From: RPQJ01 sp963744735
GTDB taxonomy: Bacteria; Pseudomonadota; Gammaproteobacteria; Steroidobacterales; Steroidobacteraceae
Assembly (NCBI GenBank): GCA_963744735.1
Contig: CAVUVH010000006.1
Span: 62,001-126,000 of the forward strand
Direction of reading: 5' to 3'
Length of the DNA stretch: 64,000 nt
A model generated the notes under the pieces. The model was given only the letters and a program-made list of their open reading frames with translations. It made no database searches and had not been told where the DNA came from. Positions 38,911 to 47,681 of this stretch are shown piece after piece (position 1 is the stretch's first letter; each line of letters begins with the position of its first letter). A program made the translations under genes and the position numbers.

Positions 38911-40369
38911 GGTAATTCGGCGCTTCCTTGGTGATGGTCACGTCGTGTACGTGGCTCTCGCGCACGCCCGCATTGGTGATGCGCACGAACCTGGGCTGCG
39001 TGCGCATCTCGTCGATGTTGGCGCTGCCGGTGTAACCCATGGCGGCACGCAGGCCGCCCGCCAGCTGGTGCAGGATCGCGACGATGCTGCCCTTGTACGG
39101 CACGCGGCCCTCGACGCCTTCCGGCACGAGCTTCTCGATCTCGGCGGAGGCGTCCTGGAAGTAGCGGTCGCGCGAGCCGTTCGACTGCGCCATCGCGCCG
39201 AGCGAACCCATGCCGCGATAGCTCTTGTACGAAGCGCCCTGGTACAGCTCGACCTCGCCCGGGGATTCCTCGGTGCCGGCAAACAGGCCGCCCATCATCA
39301 CGCAGTGCGCGCCGGCCACGATCGCCTTGGCGACGTCGCCCGAGAAGCGGATGCCGCCGTCGGCGATCAGCGGAATGCCGTGCGGCGCCAGCGCCGCGGC
39401 GACGTTGGCCACCGCCGTGATCTGCGGCACGCCGACACCCGCGACGATGCGCGTGGTGCAGATCGAGCCCGGGCCGATGCCGACCTTGACCGCGTCCGCG
39501 CCGGCGTCGATCAACGCCATCGCGGCTTCGGCCGTGACGATGTTGCCGGCGATGACCTGCTGGTTCGGCCACTTCGCCTTGATGCGCTTGACCGTCTCGA
39601 TCACGCCGCGCGAATGCCCGTGCGCCGTATCGACGACGATGACGTCGACGCCGTTCTCGCGCAGCGCCGCGGCGCGGTCGAGCGTGTCGGCACCCGTGCC
39701 GACGGCCGCGCCAACGCGCAGCGCGCCGCGCTCGTCCTTGCAGGCGCGCGGGAATTCCGTCGCCTTCTGGAAATCCTTGACCGTGATCATGCCCTTCAGC
39801 TGGAAGTCGTCGCCGATGACGAGCACCTTCTCGATGCGGTGCTTGTGCAGCAGCATCAGCACTTCTTCCTTGGGCGCGCCTTCAAGCACCGTGATCAGGC
39901 GTTCGCGCGGCGTCATCACCGCCGAGACCGGCGCGTCGTAGCGCGTCTCGAAGCGCAGGTCGCGGTGCGTGACGATGCCGACCGCCTTGCCGTCGCGCAC
40001 CACCGGCACGCCCGAAATGTTCTTGGAGCGCGTGAGCTCGAGCACCTCGCGGATGGTCTGCTCGGGCCGGACGGTGATCGGATCGTGGATGATGCCGCTC
40101 TCGAAGCGCTTCACCCGCGCGACTTCGCGCGCCTGCGACGCGATGGTCATGTTCTTGTGGAGGATGCCGATGCCGCCCTCCTGCGCGATGGAAATCGCGA
40201 GGCGGTGCTCGGTCACCGTGTCCATGGCGGCCGAGACGATGGGCAGGCTCAGCTCGATGCCGCGCGTCAGTCGCGTGGACAGGCTGACCTCTGCGGGCAG
40301 GACCTGGGAATAGGCCGGCACGAGCAGGACGTCGTCGAAGGTGAGGGCTTCCTCGAGAATTCGCAGCAT
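38900..40369 (-). CDS. guaB: Inosine-5'-monophosphate dehydrogenase
   Basis: A 489-residue IMPDH, which oxidises IMP to XMP with NAD in the first committed step to GMP. It starts MLRILEEALTFDDVLLVPAY. Two CBS domains occupy about residues 95-205 (PITVRPEQTIREVLEL and TVLEGAPKEEVLMLLHKH). The catalytic cysteine is in GIGPGSICTTRIVAGVGVPQ, and the GMGSLGAM flap is present. It is the first gene of the guaBA unit, with a candidate promoter just upstream. Confidence 0.97.
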   Translation of the reverse strand: MLRILEEALTFDDVLLVPAYSQVLPAEVSLSTRLTRGIELSLPIVSAAMDTVTEHRLAISIAQEGGIGILHKNMTIASQAREVARVKRFESGIIHDPITVRPEQTIREVLELTRSKNISGVPVVRDGKAVGIVTHRDLRFETRYDAPVSAVMTPRERLITVLEGAPKEEVLMLLHKHRIEKVLVIGDDFQLKGMITVKDFQKATEFPRACKDERGALRVGAAVGTGADTLDRAAALRENGVDVIVVDTAHGHSRGVIETVKRIKAKWPNQQVIAGNIVTAEAAMALIDAGADAVKVGIGPGSICTTRIVAGVGVPQITAVANVAAALAPHGIPLIADGGIRFSGDVAKAIVAGAHCVMMGGLFAGTEESPGEVELYQGASYKSYRGMGSLGAMAQSNGSRDRYFQDASAEIEKLVPEGVEGRVPYKGSIVAILHQLAGGLRAAMGYTGSANIDEMRTQPRFVRITNAGVRESHVHDVTITKEAPNYRVS

Positions 40370-40719
40370 TTGGCGACCCGGAGCGAAAGGAAGCGCGGCA
40401 TTGTACCCGCTCGGGGCGTCGGGCGTAACCAAGAGGCCCGCGCGGCGCGGCGGCGGGAAGCCGCGTGGCGTTCCGGCGCCCGCTGGGCACTGCCGCCGCC
40501 ACGGCAGCGCGGGCCCGGACGGTCCGGATCGTGGGCCGGGGAGCCGTGCGCCGCAGGGACGCGGCGCCCGGAGCCCCCAGGGATGCGGTTTACGGCGTCC
40601 CCGGCCGCGATCCGGACCGGCCGGACCCGCGCTGCTGTGGTCCATCAAGAGCCCAGCCGGACGCAACGTCCGACCGCGCTGGAACCCACGCCCGCGCGCC
40701 CGCCCGGTACTATTCCGCC
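40370..40719. other. Divergent guaB/xseA intergenic region
   Basis: 350 bases, very GC-rich. The left end holds the guaB promoter candidate. The middle has small palindromes such as CCGGACGGTCCGG but no motif I can assign. At the right end TACTAT (40708-40713) lies only six bases before the xseA ATG, which would make a leaderless transcript if it is a real -10 box. No open frame here has convincing protein similarity. Confidence 0.45.
40400..40428 (-). promoter_or_regulatory. Candidate guaBA promoter
   Basis: On the minus strand a weak -35 TTACGC (40423-40428) and a good -10 TACAAT (40400-40405) are 17 bases apart, with a GC-rich discriminator (GCCGCG) after the -10. The predicted leader is about 25 bases, ahead of the guaB ATG at 40369. 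A GC-rich discriminator would fit stringent control, as known for E. coli guaBA; this is inference. Confidence 0.42.
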
Positions 40720-42156
40720 ATGGCAGATTCCTGGCCCGACGACGACGCATCCCCCGCGACCGGCATTCCGCCACGCGAAATCCTGTCGATCACGCAACTG
40801 AACGCCACGGCGCGGTCGCTGCTCGAACGCGGGCTGGGCTCGGTCTGGCTGGAGGGCGAAATCTCGAACCTCGCCCGCCCCGCCTCGGGCCACTGGTATT
40901 TCTCGCTCAAGGACGAGGCGGCCCAGGTGCGCTGCGCCATGTTCCGCAATCGCAGCCTGCTGGTGCGGTTCCCGGTCAAGGACGGTGCCCGGGTGCTGGC
41001 CCGCGGCCGCGTCAGCCTGTACGAGGCCCGTGGCGAGTTCCAGGTCGTCATCGAGCACCTCGAGGAGGCCGGCGAAGGCGCACTGCGCCGTCGCTTCGAG
41101 GAGCTGAAGCGCAGGCTGCTGGCCGAAGGCCTGTTCGACGCCGGCAGGAAGCAGCCGTTGCCCACCCTGCCGCGGCGCATCGGCATCATCACCTCGCCGA
41201 CGGGGGCCGCGCTGCGCGACATCCTGCACATCCTGCAGCGACGCTTTCCGGCCGTGCCGGCGCTGATCTACCCGGTTTCGGTGCAGGGCGAAGCGGCGCC
41301 GCGCGAAATCGTGCAGGCACTGCAGCTCGCCGACGCGCGCCGTGACTGCGACGTGCTGATCGTCGCCCGTGGCGGCGGCTCGCTCGAAGACCTGATGGCG
41401 TTCAACGACGAGGCCGTCGCGCGCGCGATCGCCGCCTGCACCATCCCGGTGATCAGCGGTGTCGGCCACGAGACTGACTCCACGATCGCGGATTTCGTCG
41501 CCGACGAACGCGCGCCCACGCCTTCGGGCGCGGCCGAGCGGGCGGTGCCTGACAGCGCCGAGATCCTGCGCGATGCTCGGCGCACTCGAGCGCAGCCTGG
41601 CGCAGTCGATGCGGCGCAAGCTGCAGACGCTGCGCCAGGCGCTGCAGCAGGGACCAGCGCTCGCTGCAGCAGCTGTCGCCGCGCGCGCGCCTGCAGCAGC
41701 ACGCGCAAAGGCTGGACGAACTCGAGCAGCGCCTGCAGCGCGGCATTCGCCATCGCCTGGAGCGGACTCGGCTGCGCCTGGCCGGTGCCGCGGCCCTGCT
41801 CGCGCGCAGCAGTCCGGCGCGGCGGCTGGCGCCGCTGCAGCAGCGGCTGCAGGTCGCGGGCAGGCGCCTGCCGGGCGCGATGCAGCGTCGCCTGCTCGAG
41901 GCCCGCGAGCGCTTCGAGCGCTCGGCGCGCACGCTGCACGCGGTCAGTCCGCTGGCCACGCTCGAGCGCGGCTATGCCATCGTCACCGACGAGAACTCGC
42001 GCGTGATCACCGACGCCGCCGGACTGGCGCCGGGCGCGCGCATCACGGCGCGGGTCGCGCGCGGGGTCGTGCTGGCAACAGTCACCGCAGTCACGCCGGG
42101 CGCGGTCGGCACGGGCGCGACGCGCAGCAGCGCCGCGCAGACGGACCCGGCGCTGA
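40720..42156 (+). CDS. xseA: Exodeoxyribonuclease VII large subunit, two or three frameshifts
   Basis: About 478 residues. The N-terminal OB-fold is clear (SVWLEGEISNLARPASGHWYFSLKD), as is the catalytic core with ITSPTGAALRDILHIL, ARGGGSLEDLMAFNDE and SGVGHETDSTIADFVADERAPTPS. The C-terminal coiled coil and ERGYAIVTDENSRVITDAA end the chain. The enzyme digests single-stranded DNA in both directions with XseB. Extra bases near 41572 and 41651 shift the frame, and a third near the 3' end is inferred because only then is TGA 42154-42156 the stop. That stop is two bases before the next gene's GTG. The xseB partner is not in the window. Confidence 0.9.
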
Positions 42157-42158
42157 CC

Positions 42159-43010
42159 GTGCGGCCGACCTTGCTTTCCTGCCTGCTCGCCGCGCTGCTG
42201 CCCGGCACCATGGTTACGGCGCGGGCGCAGGACGTCGCGGTCACTGCCAGCCGACACGCGCGTGCCTGGCGGAATCGCCATCCTCGACCTGGGCACCGGC
42301 GAGGACGCTCCTGGCGCGGTGTTCTACGACAAGTACCGGGTGCCGGTCGTGCGCACGCGCGATGGCCGCTGGCAGGCGATCGTCGGTATCCCGCTGGCCG
42401 TCGAACCGGGGGTGCAGCAGGTGAAGCTGGTGGCGCCCGGCGTGGACGGCGGCAGCCGCAAACTGCCGTTCACCGTCGCGGCGAAGACCTACGCCACGCA
42501 GAGCCTGAAGGTCGAGCCGCGCAAGGCCGAGCCGCTGCCCGAGGACCTGAAGCGCATCGATGCCGAGTCGCTGCGCACCGAGACGGCGCTCGCGACCTTC
42601 TCGGAAGACCTGACGCCGACGCTGGAGCCTGGCAGGTGCCCGTGCCGGGCGAGCGCTCGAGTTCCTTCGGCTTGCGCCGCGTGTTCAACGGCCTGCCGCG
42701 CAAGCCGCACAGCGGCATGGACATCGCGGCGCCGACCGGCACGCCGATCCGCAACCCGGCCGCCGGTCGCGTGGTCGAGGCCGGGGATTTCTTCTTCAAC
42801 GGCAACACCGTGTTCGTCGACCACGGCCAGGGCGTGCTGACGATGTACTGCCACCTGAGCCGCATCGACGTGAAAGCCGGCGACAGTGTCGAGGCCGGCG
42901 ACGTCCTGGGCCTGGTCGGGGCGACCGGCCGCGTCACCGGACCGCACCTGCACTGGGGAGTGAGCGTGAATCGCTCGCTGGTGGATCCGCAGCTGTTCTT
43001 GAGGAAGTGA
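42159..43010 (+). CDS. M23-family (LytM) murein endopeptidase, two frameshifts
   Basis: About 283 residues with a signal peptide after GTG 42159 (RPTLLSCLLAALLPGTMVTARAQ). An N-terminal beta domain (GGIAILDLGTG and LPFTVAAKTYATQSLKV) precedes the M23 catalytic domain. The zinc site is complete: HSGMD, and HLHWG near the C-terminus. Such enzymes cut peptide cross-links in periplasmic murein. The frame breaks near 42251 (one extra base) and near 42629 (one base apparently lost). It follows xseA by two bases, as is seen in related genomes, so cotranscription is likely. Confidence 0.87.
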   Translation: MRPTLLSCLLAALLPGTMVTARAQDVAVTASRHARAWRNRHPRPGHRRGRSWRGVLRQVPGAGRAHARWPLAGDRRYPAGRRTGGAAGEAGGARRGRRQPQTAVHRRGEDLRHAEPEGRAAQGRAAARGPEAHRCRVAAHRDGARDLLGRPDADAGAWQVPVPGERSSSFGLRRVFNGLPRKPHSGMDIAAPTGTPIRNPAAGRVVEAGDFFFNGNTVFVDHGQGVLTMYCHLSRIDVKAGDSVEAGDVLGLVGATGRVTGPHLHWGVSVNRSLVDPQLFLRK

Positions 43011-43011
43011 C

Positions 43012-43139
43012 TAGGGGCTGGGGACTAGGGGCTAGCAAGAGGCTTTATGCATCCCATGAGCCCGGCTCATTGCATCGCGGTTTCAGCGGCGAAGCTGCGA
43101 GCTTCCGACTAGCCCCTAGCCCCTGATCCCTAGCCCCTT
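43012..43139. repeat. CTAG-rich dispersed repeat, copy 2
   Basis: A left arm made of TAGGGGCTGGGGACTAGGGGCTAG and a right arm with CTAGCCCCTAGCCCCTGATC followed by CCTAGCCCC form an imperfect inverted repeat around about 75 bases. The interior holds a small perfect hairpin, GAAGCT-GCG-AGCTTC (43091-43105). The same TAGGGGCTAGGG unit builds the hairpin at 26-77. It fills the gap between the converging M23 and metX genes, and the metX stop codon TAG lies inside the right arm. Confidence 0.75.
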
Positions 43140-44272
43140 TCCAGGAAACTCCGGATCGCCGGCTCGAACCGGGCATTGTCGACCAGGAACGCGTCGTGGC
43201 CCTGCGGCGACGGGAACCCGTGGAACTCGACCTCGGCGCCGGCCCGCCGCAACTGCTCGGCGATCAGCGTCTGCTGGTCGATGGTGTAGAGCATGTCGGT
43301 CTGCGCGCCGAGCACCAGCGCACGCGACACCTGCAGCCGTGCAAACGCAGCTTCCAGCGAACCCGCGCCATGCTCGGCCAGGTCGAACTGGTCCATCGCG
43401 CGCGACAGGTAGAGGTAGCAGTTGGCGTCGTAGACCTCGGCGAAGCGCTGGCCCTGGTGCTCCAGGTAGGACTCCACCTCGAACTGCGCGCGGAAGTCGC
43501 CGGGCATGCCCGAAGCCTCCGCCACGCGCCGGCGGCCGAAGCGCTGGTCCCATTCTTCGTGCGAGCGGTAGGTGATCGTGCCGAGCTTGCGCGCGAGCCG
43601 CATGCCCTGGCGCGGACCGCGGCCCGGCTCGTAGTTGCCGCCGCGCCAGGCCGGATCGTTGCGCACGATCTCGCGCTGCAGCGAGCGCAGCGAGATCGCG
43701 AACGGATTCGCGGCCGCCGCGCCGGAAATCGAGATCAGGCTGCGCGCGACGCCCGGAAACTGCGCGGCGAAGGCGAGCACGGTCATGCCGCCCATCGACG
43801 GTCCTGCGACGCTGGCAACGCTCTGGATGCCCAGCGAGCGCAGCACCTCGAAGCCGCCGCGGGCCACGTCCTCGAGCGCGACTTCCGGAAAGCTGATGCC
43901 GAACGGGCGCCCGGTGCGCGGATCGATCGACGCGGGGCTCGAGGAGCCGTACGGGCTGCCGATGGAATTGACGCAGACGACGAAGTAACGCTCGGTGTCG
44001 ATCGGCCGGCCGGGACCGATCATCTGCTCCCACCAGCCCGGCTTGGGATCCGCCGGCGACGAGGCCGCGTGGGCCGAGGGCGAGAGACCGGTGAAGAGCA
44101 GGAACGTGTTGTCGCGTGCCTCGTTCAACTGGCCCCAGGTCTCATAGGCGATGACCGGGTGCTCGATCGTGCCGCCGCGGTACAGCAGCATTGGCTCCTG
44201 CAGCAAGGCAAGGCGCGTTGCCGGCAGGTCGTGGGCAGCAGCGGGCGATGTGCGGGCGACAGCCATGAGCAT
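43130..44272 (-). CDS. metX: MetX-family homoserine/serine O-acyltransferase
   Basis: A 380-residue alpha/beta hydrolase of the MetX family, which activates homoserine (or serine in some lineages) by acetylation or succinylation for sulfur amino-acid synthesis. The triad is visible: Ser in AGPSMGGMTVL, Asp in LGAQTDMLYTIDQQ and His in SPQGHDAFLVD. The region LSPSAHAASSPADPKPGWWE and the CVNSIGSPYGSSSPAS loop differ from classical acetyltransferases. They resemble forms that use succinyl-CoA and/or serine, so the exact substrate is uncertain. The stop codon lies in the repeat at 43012-43139. Confidence 0.85.
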   Translation of the reverse strand: MLMAVARTSPAAAHDLPATRLALLQEPMLLYRGGTIEHPVIAYETWGQLNEARDNTFLLFTGLSPSAHAASSPADPKPGWWEQMIGPGRPIDTERYFVVCVNSIGSPYGSSSPASIDPRTGRPFGISFPEVALEDVARGGFEVLRSLGIQSVASVAGPSMGGMTVLAFAAQFPGVARSLISISGAAAANPFAISLRSLQREIVRNDPAWRGGNYEPGRGPRQGMRLARKLGTITYRSHEEWDQRFGRRRVAEASGMPGDFRAQFEVESYLEHQGQRFAEVYDANCYLYLSRAMDQFDLAEHGAGSLEAAFARLQVSRALVLGAQTDMLYTIDQQTLIAEQLRRAGAEVEFHGFPSPQGHDAFLVDNARFEPAIRSFLERG

Positions 44273-44367
44273 GCCTGCAGTCTAGACCCGGCCCCGGGGG
44301 CCACTAGCCCGAGCGGATTGCCGCTCAGAACCGTCGGTTATGAGTCGTCCGACAACTCTGCCACGGC

Positions 44368-45783
44368 TCAGCGCTTGCCGCCGGGCTTCCCGCCTTTATT
44401 CCTTGAAATCAACCGCTTACGGCTTCTTACTTGACGCGGGGTCAACTCGTTGCGGCGACCGGCGAAGGGGTTGTCGTCGGTGCGGAACTCGACCCGCATC
44501 GGCGTCCCCAGCAGCCGGAAAGTCTGGCGGAAGTGGTTCTCGAGGAAACGCCGGTAGGCGTCCGGCACGTGCTGGGTCTGGTTGCCATGGATCACCACGA
44601 CCGGCGGGTTGCGCCCGCCCTGGTGCGCGTAGCGCAGCTTGATGCGCCGGCCGCGGACCAGCGGCGGCTGGTGGATCGTCAGGGCCTGCTCCATCGCGCG
44701 CGTCAGGTCCTTGGTCGGCAGCTCGCGCATGGCCGCACGGTAGGACTTGAGCACGGACTCCATGAGTTCGCCCACGCCGGTGCCATGGCGCGCGGAAATG
44801 AAGTGCACGTAGGCAAAGCGCAGGAAGTCGAGCCGCAGGTCGAGCCCGTCGCGGATCGTGTTGCGCTGGTCCTGCGGGATGCCGTCCCACTTGTTCACGG
44901 CGATCACCAGCGCCCGCCCCTGCTCGGCCACCAGGCCCATCAGGCTCGCGTCCTGCTCGGCGATGGTGTCGTGCGCGTCGAGCACGCCGATCACGACGTT
45001 GGCGCGGTCGATCGCCTGCAGCGTCTTGACGACACTGAACTTCTCGACCGCCTCGCTGACCCGCGCGCGGCGCCGCACGCCGGCCGTGTCGATCAGCACG
45101 TACGGCTGCCCGTCGCGCTCGAACGGCACCTCGACCGTGTCGCGGGTCGTGCCGGGCTGGTCGAAGGCGATCAGCCGCTCCTCGCCGAGCAGCCGGTTGA
45201 TCAGCGTCGACTTGCCCACGTTCGGCCGCCCGACGACGGCGACCCGGATCGCGTCCGGCGCGTGCGCCAGCACATCGGGCGCGTCGGTGGCGCCGGTGAG
45301 CCCATCGAGCGCGCGCTCCATCAACGCATCCAGGTTCTGCAGGTGCGCGGACGAGATCGCGATGGGCTCGCCGAAGCCGAAGCGGTGGAACTCCGCGGTC
45401 GCCATGTCGTCGTCGAGGCCTTCCGCCTTGTTGGCGACGACCAGCACCGGGCGGCCGCTGCGACGCAGGATCTCGGCGACGTGCAGGTCCTGCGGCGTGC
45501 AGCCCTCGCGCGAATCGACCACGAGCAGCACGCGATCGGCTTCTTCCACCGCCTTGAGCGTCTGCTCGGCCATGAGCTTTTCGACGCCGACGACGGTCTC
45601 GACCAGCCCGCCCGTGTCGATCACGACACAGGACTTGCCGTCGCGGCGCGCGTAACCGTACTTGCGGTCGCGCGTCAGCCCGGGAACGTCGGCGACCAGC
45701 GCATCGCGCGTGCGCGTCAGCGCATTGAAGAGCGTCGACTTGCCGACGTTCGGGCGGCCGACCAGCGCGATGACTGGCAGCAC
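44368..45783 (-). CDS. der: Ribosome-associated GTPase Der (EngA)
   Basis: A 471-residue tandem GTPase needed for 50S subunit assembly. Both G domains are complete: G1 GRPNVGKSTLFN, G3 DTGG and G4 NKAE in the first; GRPNVGKSTLIN, DTAGVRRRARV and NKWD in the second. The C-terminal KH-like domain ends in a basic tail (RNKGGKPGGKR). It starts one base after the bamB stop, in the yfgM-bamB-der order kept across gammaproteobacteria. Confidence 0.97.
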   Translation of the reverse strand: MLPVIALVGRPNVGKSTLFNALTRTRDALVADVPGLTRDRKYGYARRDGKSCVVIDTGGLVETVVGVEKLMAEQTLKAVEEADRVLLVVDSREGCTPQDLHVAEILRRSGRPVLVVANKAEGLDDDMATAEFHRFGFGEPIAISSAHLQNLDALMERALDGLTGATDAPDVLAHAPDAIRVAVVGRPNVGKSTLINRLLGEERLIAFDQPGTTRDTVEVPFERDGQPYVLIDTAGVRRRARVSEAVEKFSVVKTLQAIDRANVVIGVLDAHDTIAEQDASLMGLVAEQGRALVIAVNKWDGIPQDQRNTIRDGLDLRLDFLRFAYVHFISARHGTGVGELMESVLKSYRAAMRELPTKDLTRAMEQALTIHQPPLVRGRRIKLRYAHQGGRNPPVVVIHGNQTQHVPDAYRRFLENHFRQTFRLLGTPMRVEFRTDDNPFAGRRNELTPRQVRSRKRLISRNKGGKPGGKR

Positions 45784-45784
45784 A

Positions 45785-46948
45785 TCAACGACCCGCGAGT
45801 GGGCCGCTGCGGAAGGCGACGATGCGGCCGCCGTCGTCGATCGCGAACAGGCGACCGTCGACCACGATCGGCTGCACGCTGAAGCGCGTGCTGCCCGCGT
45901 GTTCGCGCGCGACGAACTTGCCGGTGTCGCGGTCGAGCCAGTGCAGGTAGCCGTCGAAATCGCCGACCACGACCGCGTCGCCCATCACGGCGGGGGCGCT
46001 CAGGCCGCGGCGCTTGAGGCCTTCCTGCTGCCAGACCACGGTGCCGTCGCGGCGTCGCAGCGCGCCCACGGTGCCGTTCGAATTCGCGACATACAACTGG
46101 CTGTCGTCGACCGCCGGCGTCCGGTAACTGGAAAAGTCGCGGGCCCACCAGACCTGGCCGGAATCGAGCGCGAGCATGACGACGCGGCCCTGGTAACCCA
46201 CGGCAAACGCGTCGTTGCCGTCGACGACCACGGCGCCGTCGATGTCGGCCAGGCGATCGAGCTCGGAACGCCCCCCGGGGGTCGTGACCTGGGCTTGCCA
46301 CGCGACATCGCCGGTGGCGAGCGCAAACGCGATGACGCGGCCCGAATCGAAGCCCGCAAGCACGGTCTCGCCGGCGAGCGCCGGCGCGGCGTTGCCGCGC
46401 AGCGACAGGCGCGGCACCGGCTCTTCGCCGGTCCACTGCGTCTTGCCGTAGGCCGCATCGAGCGCATGCAGGCGCCCGTCGACCGAACGGACGATCACGC
46501 GCCCGCCGGCGACCAGCGGCGCCGCCAGCACTTCGCTGCCGACGCTGACGTCCCACAGGCGCTTGCCCGAGGCGGGGTCGAGCGCGATGACGCGACCGTC
46601 GCTGGCGCCAACGGCCACCAGGCCCGCACCGACTCCCGGACCGGCGGCGAGTTCGGTCTTGGTGTCGGTCGACCAGCGTGTCTTGCCTGATGCCGGATCG
46701 AGCGACACGACCTTGCCGTCACGAGACGCAGCAAACAGTGCACCGCCGTCGTATGCGAGTCCCAGCGCAAGGCGCAGCTTTTCGCCACCGCCGCCGACAC
46801 TGGTGTCCCACAGCTTCTCGACGGCGAGCGTCGGCTTCAGGTCGATCAGTTCCGCCGGCGGCTCGACATTCTTGTTCTTGTCGCAGCCCGCCAGCAGCAG
46901 CAATCCGGCCGCGCAGGCAATGGCGAGTGACCGACCCGGGCGCATCAT
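45785..46948 (-). CDS. bamB: Outer-membrane assembly lipoprotein BamB
   Basis: A 387-residue lipoprotein of the BAM complex. The lipobox is LLLLAGC with Cys at about residue 20. The rest is an eight-bladed PQQ-type beta-propeller with repeated units such as VVSLDPASGKTRWS, VIALDPASGKRLWD and VVMLALDSGQVWWA. It helps fold beta-barrel proteins at the inner face of the outer membrane. Its ATGATG start overlaps the yfgM stop (ATGA). Confidence 0.95.
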   Translation of the reverse strand: MMRPGRSLAIACAAGLLLLAGCDKNKNVEPPAELIDLKPTLAVEKLWDTSVGGGGEKLRLALGLAYDGGALFAASRDGKVVSLDPASGKTRWSTDTKTELAAGPGVGAGLVAVGASDGRVIALDPASGKRLWDVSVGSEVLAAPLVAGGRVIVRSVDGRLHALDAAYGKTQWTGEEPVPRLSLRGNAAPALAGETVLAGFDSGRVIAFALATGDVAWQAQVTTPGGRSELDRLADIDGAVVVDGNDAFAVGYQGRVVMLALDSGQVWWARDFSSYRTPAVDDSQLYVANSNGTVGALRRRDGTVVWQQEGLKRRGLSAPAVMGDAVVVGDFDGYLHWLDRDTGKFVAREHAGSTRFSVQPIVVDGRLFAIDDGGRIVAFRSGPLAGR

Positions 46949-47639
46949 GGCTGCGTCCCGGCAGCCGGTGTCGTGGCCGGGGTCGCGGGGCCGGTGCGGC
47001 AGCCGCGGCCGGCAGGGCGTCACGCTTGAGTTCGACGTACGCGCGATCGAAGCCCTGCGGCGGGCTGGCCGCGGTGGCCGCGAGTGCCGCGTCGTAGGCC
47101 TGGCGGGCGCCGGCCGCATCGTTGCGGGCAGCAAGGATGTCGCCGCGCAGGTCGTGATACAGCGGCGCAAAGGCGCCGGCCTGGGCCACGTCCAGCAACT
47201 TGAGCGCCTCGTCGTGCTTGCCCTGCTCCGCCAGCACCCGCGCCAGGCGGGTCGTGGCGATCAGCCGCAGTTCGGCGTCGCGCGAACTGTCGGCGACCGC
47301 GCGCAACCGCTGCACCGCAGCGTCGAAATCGCGCTGGTCGACCGCATACCGCGCCAGCGCCAGGTCGGACTGGTCGGCATACGGCGACTTGGGATGGAGC
47401 TTGCGCAGGTCGGTGGCCTGCTTGACCGCCGCCTCCTTGTCGTCGCGGCCCAGCGCGTCGAGCACGGCAAGGTAGGACGACTCGTCCAGTTCGGCCGCCT
47501 TCACTTTCGAGGTCTGCCAGTAGTTCCAGCCGGCGAGCGCGCCGAGGCCGAGCGCGATGCCGCCGACGATCCAGAGCCAGTTGTCCGCCCACCAGCGCCG
47601 CAGTTGTTCTTCGCGTTCGTTGTCTGAGAGATCTTCCAC
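46945..47639 (-). CDS. yfgM: YfgM family TPR protein (Sec/BAM-associated), one frameshift
   Basis: About 231 residues with a cytoplasmic N-terminus (DNEREEQLRRWWADNW), one membrane helix (LWIVGGIALGLGALAGWNYW) and a periplasmic TPR-like domain (LALARYAVDQRDFDAAVQRLRA and TTRLARVLAEQGKHDEALKLL). E. coli YfgM associates with SecYEG and PpiD and influences envelope stress. A one-base loss near 46988 hides the C-terminus; in the other frame it ends ATPATTPAAGTQP and the stop overlaps the bamB start, as expected for this operon. Confidence 0.9.
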
Positions 47640-47681
47640 TTCGCCACTCCATCAGCCGCCCGTCGGGGCGGCACACTGTGA

